Part shown: piece after piece, positions 15,570 through 23,848 of the stretch
How positions within the stretch are numbered: position 1 is the stretch's first letter
Layout of the letters: each line of letters begins with the position of its first letter
Assembly (NCBI GenBank): GCA_036491035.1
Contig: DASXCU010000091.1
Location: forward strand, 1-64,000
Length of the DNA: 64,000 nt
From: Galbitalea sp036491035
GTDB taxonomy: Bacteria; Actinomycetota; Actinomycetes; Actinomycetales; Microbacteriaceae
Direction of reading: 5' to 3'
Made by a program: the position numbers and the translations under genes
Notes under the pieces: model-generated
What the model was told of the DNA's origin: nothing
The model's database searches: none
Seen by the model: only the letters and a program-made list of their open reading frames with translations

Positions 15570-16402
15570 ACCGGACTCGACTCCACGCGCTCTCGCTGCT
15601 CAGCGACATCGTAGGTGGGCGCCGGCCACTTTGGGTCGAGCCGACGCAGGTGCGTGAGCAGGATGTCCTGCACGGCGAGGCGAGAGAACCACTTGTGGTC
15701 GCCGGGCACGACGTACCAGGGCGCGGTGTCTGAGGTGGTCCGCTGGATGGCGATCTGGTACGCCTCCTGATACTGGCTCCAGTAGGCACGCTCGTCCACG
15801 TCTTCCGGATTGAACTTCCACTGCTTGGTCGGGTCATCGAGTCGCGCCAGCAGCCGGGACTTCTGCTCGACCGCGCTGATGTGCAGCATGATCTTGACGA
15901 TCGTTGTGCCGCTCGACGCGATCTCGTCCTCAAACGCGGTGATGGCACCGTACCGCCGCTCGATCTCGGCGGCCGGCGACATGGCATGGACACGCTCGAT
16001 CAGTACATCCTCGTAGTGGGAGCGATCGAACACGCCGAGGAAACCGGCCGGCGGAAGTTGCGGGATGACACGCCACAGGAAGTCGTGCGCCTTCTCCTCG
16101 GCAGTCGGGGCCTTGAACGAGTGGATCTTCAGGCCGTGCGGGTCGACATCCTGCAGCACGTGCTCGACGGTTCCGCCCTTGCCGGAGGTGTCCATGCCCT
16201 GCAGTACCAGCAGCACGCTGCGATTGCCACCGCTCAGGCTCTCGGCGAACAGGCGCTCCTGGAGGTCACCGATTTCGAGGATGCCCTTGGCGAGTACTTT
16301 CTCCGAGTCCGCCTTGTTTCCCTTGAAGCCGGGCGTCGAGGCCGGGTCGATATCGCCCAACCGAAGGTCGGATGTCGCGCGCAGCTTGCTCTCGATGCCC
16401 AT
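15566..16402 (-). CDS. Polyphosphate kinase 2 family protein
   Basis: A 278-residue cytosolic kinase that uses polyphosphate to phosphorylate nucleotides, or the reverse. Walker A is LQGMDTSGKGGTVEHVL, followed by FDRSHYEDVLIERVH (the lid/Walker B region) and KQWKFNPEDVDERAYW, all typical of single-domain PPK2. Whether it acts on NMP or NDP cannot be decided by eye. The ATG at 16402 follows TAGCGT by exactly 6 nt on the minus strand, so it is probably leaderless. It converges with menF with a 4-nt overlap and is unrelated to menaquinone synthesis. Confidence 0.94.
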   Translation of the reverse strand: MGIESKLRATSDLRLGDIDPASTPGFKGNKADSEKVLAKGILEIGDLQERLFAESLSGGNRSVLLVLQGMDTSGKGGTVEHVLQDVDPHGLKIHSFKAPTAEEKAHDFLWRVIPQLPPAGFLGVFDRSHYEDVLIERVHAMSPAAEIERRYGAITAFEDEIASSGTTIVKIMLHISAVEQKSRLLARLDDPTKQWKFNPEDVDERAYWSQYQEAYQIAIQRTTSDTAPWYVVPGDHKWFSRLAVQDILLTHLRRLDPKWPAPTYDVAEQRERVESSPV

Positions 16403-16463
16403 CCGCTCACGCTACCGCCCGCGCCCGTGCGTTCCCTCCTGTGGCGGGAGAAACCGCACCGGG

Positions 16464-16931
16464 TCAGAGGGCGAGACGGAAGAGGATGCCGGCGCCGCCC
16501 TCGAAGGAGACTCCCTGGAATTCGCGCGCTCGGGCCACCTCCACGAAACCCAATCGCGCATGCAGCGCGATGGAAGCCGAGTTCCGAACGTTGGTGAAGA
16601 ACCATGTCTCGGACGCCCGCTCGCGAATCCAGTCGAGACGGGCGCTCGTCAGCGCAGAACCGATTCCGAGGCGCTGGAACTCGGGGTGCACGTTCACACC
16701 ACCGAGATAGTGACCGGCGGGGGCCGGTCCGAACGCGCTCTCAAAGTGGTGAGTCTTCGCCCAGCCCACGACCGCGCCGTCCCGTTCGGCGACGAGGACA
16801 AGCGCATCGGCCCCGGCTATCGCTCCGCTTTGGTCGGCGCCCTCGACTCCTCGTGCCGCGGTCGACACGTCGCGCATCCGATCCGAATCGCGAGGCTCCG
16901 CGACACGGACGCTGACTCCGTCAGCGGTCAA
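16464..16931 (-). CDS. GNAT family N-acetyltransferase
   Basis: A 155-residue acetyltransferase of unknown substrate. The acetyl-CoA loop is seen in YLGGVNVHPEFQRLGIGSAL (Q-x-x-G-x-G form) and the C-terminal core in NSASIALHARLGFVEVAR. The TTG at 16931 overlaps the menD stop by 11 nt and has GAGG 8 nt upstream, so it is the last gene of the PLDNc-menD-GNAT operon. A role in menaquinone synthesis is not implied by its sequence. Confidence 0.88.
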   Translation of the reverse strand: MTADGVSVRVAEPRDSDRMRDVSTAARGVEGADQSGAIAGADALVLVAERDGAVVGWAKTHHFESAFGPAPAGHYLGGVNVHPEFQRLGIGSALTSARLDWIRERASETWFFTNVRNSASIALHARLGFVEVARAREFQGVSFEGGAGILFRLAL

Positions 16932-18579
16932 GAGGGACCTCGATGAGGGTCGGACCGGCGGATGCGGTGAGCGCCTGATCGAGTTCGCCGCGATTCGTCG
17001 CGCGCAGGTAAGTCCAGCCGTACGCGGCCGCGAGCGACTCGAACGAGACCAGCTGCGGGGTTAGGAGCACGCGATCGAGGGCATCCTGCGGCGCGGTCGC
17101 GGCGACCTCGAGCGTGTCGAAGATCGTGCCCCCGCCGTCGTTCCCAACGATCACCTGGATGCGCGGGCGCGTCTCCCCGACACCCAGCAGCATGCCGCCG
17201 ACGTCGTGCAGCGCGGCAAGGTCACCGAGCAGCACGCGGGTCGTGCCATCCGTCTCACTCCCGAGCGCGATCCCAATGGCCGTCGAGATGGTGCCGTCGA
17301 TGCCGGCGAGTCCGCGGTTGGCGTGCACAACGATCTTCTTGCCCGGCACGAACTGGTCGGCGACCCGGATGAGCCGGGACGCTCCAAGCACGAGCCGGTC
17401 GTGCGGCCAGGTCGAGCGCCACACCGCCTCGACGAGCATCCGGCGGTCGACCGGTTGTCGGATCGCGGCCAGCTCGCGCCTGGCGAACTCAGCGTTGCCC
17501 AACTCGGCGGCACTCGGTTCCGACGGCGGTTCGAGCGCGGCACGCGAGGTCGTGACCCAGCGACCGAGCCACGAGCGGCCCGCCACGGAGTCATCCGCCG
17601 TGCCGATCACCGAAACCGCGTCGGCGAAGGTCGAGACGCGGTGACCCGGGTTGTAATCGTCAACCGAGCGGCCGCGCACGACGATCGTCTCGACGCCGTC
17701 ACGCTGGAGAAGGGCCGGGACCTCGCGGGACAGGGTCGGATGGCCGAACACGACAGCCCGCTCCACGCGGTCCCCGAAGTTGGCCGTGTTCAGCAGCTCC
17801 CGGTAGGCGACGACCAGGTTCGGCCCGAAGTGCGCACCGCTCGAGACCTCCGCGAGCAGCGGTGCGCCGAGCTCGCGCGCAACCTCTTCCGCTCGCGGAC
17901 CGGCATCCGCTCCCGCGATCACGACAGTGCCCGGCTTGATCGGCAGCGACAGTGCCTTCGGTTCGAGCGGTTCGTCCGCCTCGGCCGTCCAGTCTGCATC
18001 CGAGTCCGGCAGCGTGGTCGCCGAGGACAGCGGCTCCGTGAACGCGAGATTGAGATGCACCGGCTGTGGGCGGTTCCCGCGCGCGGCGGCCCACGCCTCC
18101 CGGGCGAGCGACACAGCCAGGCCCGTCTCGCCGCCCGCGCCGGTCGGCGCCGGGACGTCGCGGTCGAATCCGATCGCTGCACCATAGATCCCGGCCTGGA
18201 CGGTGGTCTGGTTAGAGCCGATCCCGCGGAGCGCCTCCGGGCGATCGGCGCTCAGCACGATCAGCGGTACGCCGGAGTGGTGCGCCTCCAGGACGGCCGG
18301 GTGCAGGTTGGCGACGGCGGTACCGGAGGTCAGAACGACGACCACCGGGAGCTTGGTCTCGACCGCGAGACCGAGAGCCAGAAATCCGCCGACGCGTTCG
18401 TCGATGCGCACGTGCAGGCGCAGGATCCCCGCGCGCTCGTACTCGGCGGCGGCGAGCGCGAGCGCCTGCGAACGAGAGCCCGGACTGAGAACGAGGTCGC
18501 GGAGGCCCAGCCGGGCAAACTCGTCGAAGAGGGCTACGGCGAACGCAGTAGCCGGGGACTCACTCCTCCGGCTTGTCAT
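16921..18579 (-). CDS. menD: 2-succinyl-5-enolpyruvyl-6-hydroxy-3-cyclohexene-1-carboxylate synthase
   Basis: A 552-residue thiamine-diphosphate enzyme that adds the succinyl semialdehyde unit from 2-oxoglutarate to isochorismate. The N-terminal pyrimidine domain has LVLSPGSRSQALALAAAE, and RIDERVGGFLALGLA carries the catalytic Glu. The C-terminal domain has ANRGLAGIDGTISTAIGIA and VLLGDLAALHD with NDGGGTIFDTL, the TPP/Mg motif in its MenD form. The ATG at 18579 overlaps the preceding membrane-protein gene by 20 nt, so it is an operon-internal gene. A longer upstream ATG exists but would extend further into that gene. Confidence 0.96.
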   Translation of the reverse strand: MTSRRSESPATAFAVALFDEFARLGLRDLVLSPGSRSQALALAAAEYERAGILRLHVRIDERVGGFLALGLAVETKLPVVVVLTSGTAVANLHPAVLEAHHSGVPLIVLSADRPEALRGIGSNQTTVQAGIYGAAIGFDRDVPAPTGAGGETGLAVSLAREAWAAARGNRPQPVHLNLAFTEPLSSATTLPDSDADWTAEADEPLEPKALSLPIKPGTVVIAGADAGPRAEEVARELGAPLLAEVSSGAHFGPNLVVAYRELLNTANFGDRVERAVVFGHPTLSREVPALLQRDGVETIVVRGRSVDDYNPGHRVSTFADAVSVIGTADDSVAGRSWLGRWVTTSRAALEPPSEPSAAELGNAEFARRELAAIRQPVDRRMLVEAVWRSTWPHDRLVLGASRLIRVADQFVPGKKIVVHANRGLAGIDGTISTAIGIALGSETDGTTRVLLGDLAALHDVGGMLLGVGETRPRIQVIVGNDGGGTIFDTLEVAATAPQDALDRVLLTPQLVSFESLAAAYGWTYLRATNRGELDQALTASAGPTLIEVPLDR

Positions 18580-18907
18580 CGTTAAGCGCTTTGAGCTCCG
18601 CTTCCAGCTGGCGAATGCGGGCATCCTGCGCTTCGCGATCGGCCGCGTTCTTCAGGAACACGGGGTCGTCGTCCGGAGCAAGCGGGCGAGCATCGCGAGC
18701 CCGTTCGGCGGGACGATCGTGGCTGCGATCCTTTCCGATGAGCAGCCAGAGGATCGGGCCGAGAATCGGGATCAGGATGATGATGAACACCCACGCGATC
18801 TTGTTGAGCGTCTTGATGCGGGACTCGTAGATCGAGATCGCGTCGACCAGGCAGAAGATCAGCAGGGCGAGCGCAATGAATCCGATAATGAGATCGAAGC
18901 GCACCAT
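18560..18907 (-). CDS. Small PLDc_N-type membrane protein
   Basis: A 115-residue protein with two hydrophobic helices separated by a short loop (LIIGFIALALLIFCLVDAI and IAWVFIIILIPILGPILWLL). This is the pair found at the N-terminus of cardiolipin synthases (phospholipase D nuclease N-terminal domain), here without a catalytic part. A charged, coiled-coil-prone C-terminus follows (DREAQDARIRQLEAELKAL). The ATG at 18907 lies 7 nt after TAGAAT, so it is close to leaderless. It precedes and overlaps menD; stand-alone proteins of this type have no known function. Confidence 0.85.
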   Translation of the reverse strand: MVRFDLIIGFIALALLIFCLVDAISIYESRIKTLNKIAWVFIIILIPILGPILWLLIGKDRSHDRPAERARDARPLAPDDDPVFLKNAADREAQDARIRQLEAELKALNDDKPEE

Positions 18908-18962
18908 GCCAGCAATTCTAGGCTCGCGGGTTGCCCGAATGCTGGACGCCTAAACTGTTCGG

Positions 18963-19220
18963 ATGCGTCCCTGGGTCAAGTATTCGCTGATTCGGCTGGC
19001 GATCTTCGCCGTCGTTCTGGCGGTGCTCCTGGTCGTTGGCCTGAACCCGTTTGTCGCCGCAGTCGTCGCGGCCGTCGCCGGCCTCGTTCTCTCCTATGTC
19101 TTCTTCCGCAGGGTGCGGGACCAGGTCGCGGCCGAGCTCGCGGCCCGTGGCACGAAAGCGTCCGTGGTCAAGAACGTCGATACGGACGCCGAGGACGAAG
19201 CACTCGACCGGCTCGAGTAG
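18963..19220 (+). CDS. DUF4229 small membrane protein
   Basis: An 85-residue protein with two close hydrophobic helices (LAIFAVVLAVLLVVGL and AAVVAAVAGLVLSYVFF) and a basic then acidic cytoplasmic tail, the layout of DUF4229 proteins that sit in menaquinone clusters of actinobacteria. Its function is unknown. The ATG at 18963 follows TAAACT by exactly 6 nt, so the message is probably leaderless. Its stop codon is the first three bases of a 17-bp tandem repeat. Confidence 0.85.
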   Translation: MRPWVKYSLIRLAIFAVVLAVLLVVGLNPFVAAVVAAVAGLVLSYVFFRRVRDQVAAELAARGTKASVVKNVDTDAEDEALDRLE

Positions 19221-19285
19221 GCACGCCTGGAACGTAGGCACGCCTGGAACGTAGACACGCCTAGAACGTAGACACGCCTAGAACG
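19218..19285. repeat. Four tandem copies of a 17-bp unit
   Basis: The unit TAGGCACGCCTGGAACG occurs twice and TAGACACGCCTAGAACG twice, head to tail without gaps. The array contains the stop codons of both convergent neighbours (DUF4229 at 19218-19220, menA at 19278-19280). It looks like recent slippage duplication of a gene end. Confidence 0.9.
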
Positions 19286-20333
19286 ATACGAGGGCCCAGC
19301 CGAGCCCGATCGCGTAGACGAGCGCGGCGAAGCTGGTGAGCTGCAGGGCGAGTACCAGCTCCTTCGGCGTCTTCGCGGTCAGGGTGATGAGCACGGCCGG
19401 CAGCGCCAGCAGCAGATCGAAATACGTGTAGGTCGCATTCGGGTAGAACAGCGCGAAGAAGGCCAGGGCCACGAACGGCAGCAGAAGCAGGATCGCGAAC
19501 ACGATTCGCGCCGCACGGTTGCCCATCAGGACGGCGAGGGTGCGCTTGCCGGCGACCTTGTCCTGCGGCAGGTCCCGGATGTTGTTCACCATGAGCACGG
19601 CGCACGCGATCAGGCCGATTGCAACCGCGGAGATCCAGCTCTCCAGGTTGACACGGCCGAGCTGCACGAAGGTCGTCCCTGCGGTGGCGACGATCCCGAA
19701 GAAGACGAAGACGAAGAGTTCGCCGAGCCCGTAGTAGCCATATGGTCGCTTTCCGCCGGTGTAGAAGTAGGCCGCGATGATGGCGACAGCCCCGACCGCT
19801 AACAGCCAGTACTGTCCGATGTGGATGACCAGGATGGCCCCGGCGACGGCCGCGAGTCCGAAGAACACGAGGGCGACGGTGAGCACCGTTCGCGGCTTGG
19901 CTGCCCCCGAGCCGGTCAGGCGCGACGGGCCGAGTCGGAACTTGTCCGTGCCGCGCACCCCGTCCGAGTAGTCGTTGGCGTAGTTGACCCCGATCTGCAG
20001 GCAGACCGACACGACGAGCGCGAGAGCGATGCGCCACCACGCCCAGGGAGCGATTGCGGTGTGGGCGGCTGCCGTGCCGAGGATGACCGGCGAGATCGAC
20101 AGGGGCAGGGTGCGGAGGCGGGCTCCGCCGATCCAGTCGCCGGCGGTCGCCTTGCGAACCTTCGCCGCCGTTGGCGGCCGGCCGCCGGGACGACCGCTCT
20201 TCGAGTTCGCCCTGGGTGCCGGTCCGGTCGCGCGAGCCTCACGCGGGATGCGCACGTCCTCCTCGAGTCGAGCGGGAATCCGGTTCTTCTGCACCCGGTT
20301 CGGGTCGATGCGCTGCTGCTTACGTGAGGCCAC
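19278..20333 (-). CDS. menA: 1,4-dihydroxy-2-naphthoate polyprenyltransferase
   Basis: A 351-residue UbiA-family membrane enzyme that attaches the polyprenyl tail to dihydroxynaphthoate. The first Asp-rich motif is NYANDYSDGVRGTD and the second is NNIRDLPQDKVAGKRTLAVLMG; eight to nine membrane helices are visible. A basic 60-residue N-terminal extension precedes the domain. The GTG at 20333 follows TAGAAT by exactly 6 nt on the minus strand, and this -10 box overlaps the stop codon of menE, so menA has its own leaderless promoter at the end of the upstream gene. It uses the product of the nearby polyprenyl synthase. Confidence 0.96.
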   Translation of the reverse strand: MASRKQQRIDPNRVQKNRIPARLEEDVRIPREARATGPAPRANSKSGRPGGRPPTAAKVRKATAGDWIGGARLRTLPLSISPVILGTAAAHTAIAPWAWWRIALALVVSVCLQIGVNYANDYSDGVRGTDKFRLGPSRLTGSGAAKPRTVLTVALVFFGLAAVAGAILVIHIGQYWLLAVGAVAIIAAYFYTGGKRPYGYYGLGELFVFVFFGIVATAGTTFVQLGRVNLESWISAVAIGLIACAVLMVNNIRDLPQDKVAGKRTLAVLMGNRAARIVFAILLLLPFVALAFFALFYPNATYTYFDLLLALPAVLITLTAKTPKELVLALQLTSFAALVYAIGLGWALVSF

Positions 20334-20342
20334 AGGGGGATT

Positions 20343-21446
20343 CTACTGAGCGAGTCTTTGAAGCTCGATTCGGTCGGGCTTGCCGGATGCGAGCCGGGGA
20401 ATCGACGCGACCAGCACGACCCGTGCGGGTGCCGCCGCAGGCCCGAGCTGTGCCCGTACCAGCGTGCGCAGCTCCTGCAGGTCGACCGGGCTTGTGGTCA
20501 CGATCACCGGGACCTCTCCCCACTCGTCGCTGGTGGCTCGAACAGCGACGGCCTCCTCCTGGCCACGCAGCGCCTGAACGAGTCGCTCGACCTCCGCGAG
20601 GGAGACCTTGATGCCGCCCGAGATGATGAGGTCATCCAGACGACCGGTGACGGCCAGGCGACCATCCGTCAGCGTTCCGGTATCGCCCGTGCGGTACCAG
20701 TGGGTGCCGGCATCCTCGACGAAGCTGGCGGCGGTTCGATCGTCATCCTCGAGGTAGCCCTCGGCGAGCACCGAGCCCGACAGCTCCACCTGGTTGTCGA
20801 CGATCCGCACCGCCGTGTTGCCGATCGGAACGCCGTCGTAGACGCAGCCGCCCGAGGTTTCGCTCGACCCATAGGTCGTCGTGATCCGGAGACCGGCCCG
20901 TTCGGCGGCGGCGAGCAGACTGGCTGGCGCGGACTGGCCACCCACCAGGATGCGCTCGAAGCGAGCGGCCGCGGCGGTCGATCCGGGCTCCGCGAGGATG
21001 CGGGACAGCTGCGCGGGTACCAGCGCGGTGAAGTGAGGGACTCCCTCGGTCATCGAATCCGCGGCGTTTCCGAAGCGTTCGGGGTACGAGGATCCCTCGC
21101 CCGGCAGCACGGGATCGAACCCGCTCGCGATCGACCGCACGAGGACGTTCAGGCCGGCGATGTAATGCACAGGGAGGTCGAGCAGCCACTGCCCCGAACC
21201 GCCGATCGCCGAGGCGGATGCCGCCGCGCTGGCCAGGAGCGCGTCGGACGATAGCGCGACCCGCTTCGGACGGGCGGTCGATCCACTGGTCTCGACCACG
21301 AGCGCGACGCGTTGCGGGACGATCTCGGGCAACGGTGCAGCCGTCTCGCCAACGAACACCGCCGGGCCCGAGCCACTCAACGCATCCCGGACCGCCGCGA
21401 GCACGACCCGGGGATCCGCCTCGAATCGACCGAGCGGACGGGTCAC
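20343..21446 (-). CDS. menE: o-Succinylbenzoate-CoA ligase
   Basis: A 367-residue adenylate-forming enzyme that activates o-succinylbenzoate with ATP and CoA. It is short for the family, as is usual for actinobacterial MenE. The P-loop-like motif is ALVVETSGSTARPKRVAL, followed by TTYGSSETSGGCVYDG, HWYRTGDTGTL and GRLDDLIISGGIKVSLAEVE; the C-terminal catalytic Lys lies in RLASGKPDRIEL. The GTG at 21446 begins 1 nt after the menB stop, so it is translated with menB. It precedes menA by 9 nt. Confidence 0.94.
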   Translation of the reverse strand: MTRPLGRFEADPRVVLAAVRDALSGSGPAVFVGETAAPLPEIVPQRVALVVETSGSTARPKRVALSSDALLASAAASASAIGGSGQWLLDLPVHYIAGLNVLVRSIASGFDPVLPGEGSSYPERFGNAADSMTEGVPHFTALVPAQLSRILAEPGSTAAAARFERILVGGQSAPASLLAAAERAGLRITTTYGSSETSGGCVYDGVPIGNTAVRIVDNQVELSGSVLAEGYLEDDDRTAASFVEDAGTHWYRTGDTGTLTDGRLAVTGRLDDLIISGGIKVSLAEVERLVQALRGQEEAVAVRATSDEWGEVPVIVTTSPVDLQELRTLVRAQLGPAAAPARVVLVASIPRLASGKPDRIELQRLAQ

Positions 21447-21447
21447 G

Positions 21448-22350
21448 TCAGTAGTGCCACGGGTAGGGCGACCAGTCGGGGTCGCGCTTCTCGAGGAACG
21501 CATCACGCCCCTCGACCGCCTCGTCCGTACCGTAAGCCAGTCGGGTCGCCTCTCCGGCGAAGACCTGCTGGCCGACCATCCCGTCGTCGACCGCGTTGAA
21601 GGCGAACTTCAGCATCCGGATGGCAGTCGGCGACTTGCCGAGAATGGTCTGGGCCCAGTCGACGGCCGTTGTCTCCAACTCCGCGTGCGGCACGGCCGCG
21701 TTGATCGCACCCGCCTCGAGTGCGCGTTCCGCCGAGTACTCGCGTGCGAGGAAGAATACCTCGCGCGCGAATTTCTGCCCGACCTGGCGGGCGAAGTATG
21801 CGCTGCCGTACCCGGCGTCGAAGGACCCGACGTCGGCATCCGTCTGCTTGAATCTGCCGTGCTCGAGGCTCGCGATCGACAGGTCGCAGACGACGTGCAG
21901 GGAGTGGCCACCGCCAGCGGCCCAGCCGGGGATCACCGCGATGACGACCTTGGGCATGAAGCGGATCAGCCGCTGCACCTCGAGGATGTGCAGCCGGCCC
22001 ACGCCCGCCGAATTCGTCGAAGAGCCGTCCTCGTACTGGTACCCGTCGCGCCCGCGAATCCGCTGGTCGCCTCCCGAGCAGAATGCCCAGCCGCCGTCCT
22101 TCGGGCTCGGGCCGTTACCGGTGAGCAGCACGACGCCGATCTTCGGGTTCTGTCTGGCATCGTCGAGGGCTCGGTACAGCTCATCCACCGTGTGCGGTCG
22201 GAAAGCGTTCCGCACCTCGGGCCGGTTGAAGGCGACTCGCGCGATTCGACCGGCCTTGTCCTGGTGATAGGTGACGTCGGTCAGGTCATCGAAGCCGTCG
22301 ACTCCGACCCAGAACTCCTCGTCGAACAGCTCGGATACGACAGCGCTCAT
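21448..22350 (-). CDS. menB: 1,4-dihydroxy-2-naphthoyl-CoA synthase
   Basis: A 300-residue crotonase-fold enzyme that closes the naphthalene ring of o-succinylbenzoyl-CoA. The signature FCSGGDQRIRGRDGY is present, with PKVVIAVIPGWAAGGGHSLHVVCDLSIAS forming the oxyanion region and DVGSFDAGYGSAYFARQVG further on; the N-terminal VAFNRPEVRNAFRPHTVDEL also fits. Length is usual for the actinobacterial enzyme. The ATG at 22350 follows TAGGCT by exactly 6 nt on the minus strand. It heads a menB-menE-menA run. Confidence 0.97.
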   Translation of the reverse strand: MSAVVSELFDEEFWVGVDGFDDLTDVTYHQDKAGRIARVAFNRPEVRNAFRPHTVDELYRALDDARQNPKIGVVLLTGNGPSPKDGGWAFCSGGDQRIRGRDGYQYEDGSSTNSAGVGRLHILEVQRLIRFMPKVVIAVIPGWAAGGGHSLHVVCDLSIASLEHGRFKQTDADVGSFDAGYGSAYFARQVGQKFAREVFFLAREYSAERALEAGAINAAVPHAELETTAVDWAQTILGKSPTAIRMLKFAFNAVDDGMVGQQVFAGEATRLAYGTDEAVEGRDAFLEKRDPDWSPYPWHY

Positions 22351-22354
22351 GCGC

Positions 22355-22711
22355 CTAGCCTAGGCCGCTCGCCCAATCGAGAAGGCGGGTGAGCAGGGGC
22401 GGAGAGCTCAGGATTCCGACCACGATGGCCACGGCCCCCCAGCCTCGACCTCGTCCCGTGACGACCGCGGCTGCGCCGCAGAGGACGGCGACAACTGAGA
22501 TGCCGGTGGCCAGGTACGCGATGAGGATCGAGCCCTCGAACCTGCCGCCCATCGCCAGCAGGATGCCGGTCGTCGTGCACCCGGCGGTGAGGATGCCCGC
22601 GGTGAACGCCAGCACACCGAGCAGCCACCGCGGCCTGCCTTGCGGGGCGGGCACGGTGGCACGGCGACGGCGCTGACGGCCGAACACCTCGATACCGCGA
22701 TACTCACTCAT
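22355..22711 (-). CDS. Small membrane protein of unknown function
   Basis: About 118 residues with a basic N-terminus (QRRRRATVPAPQGRPR) and three hydrophobic segments: LLGVLAFTAGILTAG, ILIAYLATGISVVAVLCGAAAVV and GAVAIVVGILSSPPLL. I recognise no family. The ATG at 22711 is chosen because it begins the conserved-looking MSEYRGIEVFG; an upstream in-frame start at 22786 would run into the menC promoter. It stops 4 nt before menB and may be cotranscribed, but menB has its own -10. Confidence 0.65.
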   Translation of the reverse strand: MSEYRGIEVFGRQRRRRATVPAPQGRPRWLLGVLAFTAGILTAGCTTTGILLAMGGRFEGSILIAYLATGISVVAVLCGAAAVVTGRGRGWGAVAIVVGILSSPPLLTRLLDWASGLG

Positions 22712-22795
22712 CGTTGGCCTGCCCCGGGAAGATCGGCGAGGGCAATTGCCGATCGCTTGTATCCAGCTTGCCTCAGTTGCGGGCAAACTGGCTGA

Positions 22796-23797
22796 ATGAC
22801 GGTTGCCCTGTCGGACCTGCTCGCAACGGCGCGAGTCGTGGCCCTGCCACTTGCCACGAGATTTCGAGGAATCGACACTCGCGAGGCGCTCCTTCTCGAG
22901 GGACCAGCGGGGTGGACGGAGTTCTCGCCCTTCGTCGAGTACGACGACGAGGAGGCCGCGGCGTGGCTCCGGGCGACGCTGGACTTCGGCTGGCGGGAGC
23001 CGTTCCTTCCCCCCAGCGCACCGGCACGAATCCGGGTCAACGCGACCCTTCCCGCCGTCGACGCGGACGCGGTCGAAGCCGTTCTCGCCCGCTTTCCTGG
23101 GTGTCGAACGGTCAAGGTCAAGGTCGCCGAGGAGGGGCAGGAGCTTGTCGATGACGTTGCCCGCGTCTCACGCGTCCGCGACTATCTCGGCCCGGATGGG
23201 CGCATCCGAGTGGATGCGAACGGCGGCTGGAACCTGGACGAGGCAGAGCACGCCATTCACGCTCTCGCCGGGTTCGACCTCGAGTACGTCGAGCAGCCGT
23301 GTTCGACCGTGGATGAGCTCGCGCAGATTCGAAAGCGCGTGAAGTACATGGGCATCCCGATTGCCGCGGACGAGAGTGTTCGCAAGGCCGAGGACCCCGT
23401 CGCCGTTGCCCGAGCGAAAGCCGCGGACATCCTGATCATCAAGGCGCAGCCGCTGGGCGGCATCGAGCACGCGCTGGAGATCATCGAGCAGGCGGGTCTT
23501 CCGGTCGTCGTCTCCAGCGCCCTCGACACGTCGATCGGACTCTCGATGGGGGCGTACCTGGCGGCGTCGATCCCCGGCGGCTTAACCTACGACTGCGGAC
23601 TCGGCACTGCCGCTCTCCTGGCTGCCGACGTCACGGACAGCCCGCTCCTCCCCGTCGACGGCCAGATCGACGTCCGCCGCCTACAAGTCAGTGAGACCCT
23701 CCTCACCAGGCACGCCGCCCCCGATGACCGCCGCGACTGGTGGCTCGCGCGTCTCCGTAGAGTCCACGCCCTCCTCGATCGATCGAATGCCCGCTAG
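22796..23797 (+). CDS. menC: o-Succinylbenzoate synthase
   Basis: A 333-residue enolase-superfamily enzyme that dehydrates SHCHC to o-succinylbenzoate. The catalytic Lys motif TVKVKV, the metal-binding Asp in IRVDANGGWN, the Glu in EYVEQPC, the second acid in IAADES and the final Lys in IIKAQPLGG are all present in order. The ATG at 22796 follows CAAACT by exactly 6 nt. It is divergent from the small membrane protein and completes the pathway step between menD and menE. Confidence 0.96.
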   Translation: MTVALSDLLATARVVALPLATRFRGIDTREALLLEGPAGWTEFSPFVEYDDEEAAAWLRATLDFGWREPFLPPSAPARIRVNATLPAVDADAVEAVLARFPGCRTVKVKVAEEGQELVDDVARVSRVRDYLGPDGRIRVDANGGWNLDEAEHAIHALAGFDLEYVEQPCSTVDELAQIRKRVKYMGIPIAADESVRKAEDPVAVARAKAADILIIKAQPLGGIEHALEIIEQAGLPVVVSSALDTSIGLSMGAYLAASIPGGLTYDCGLGTAALLAADVTDSPLLPVDGQIDVRRLQVSETLLTRHAAPDDRRDWWLARLRRVHALLDRSNAR

Positions 23798-23842
23798 GTG
23801 CGGGTATTTCCTACGAGCACGAGCAGTTAGAGGGCATTCGAT
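23782..23842. terminator. Nested hairpins between convergent menC and ccsB
   Basis: CCCGC-TAGGT-GCGGG (23790-23804), followed by TATTTCC, overlaps the menC stop and can end menC transcription. Around it ATCGAATGCCC (23782-23792) pairs with GGGCATTCGAT (23832-23842), an 11-bp perfect stem usable from either side. Confidence 0.55.
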
Positions 23843-23848
23843 GGAGGT

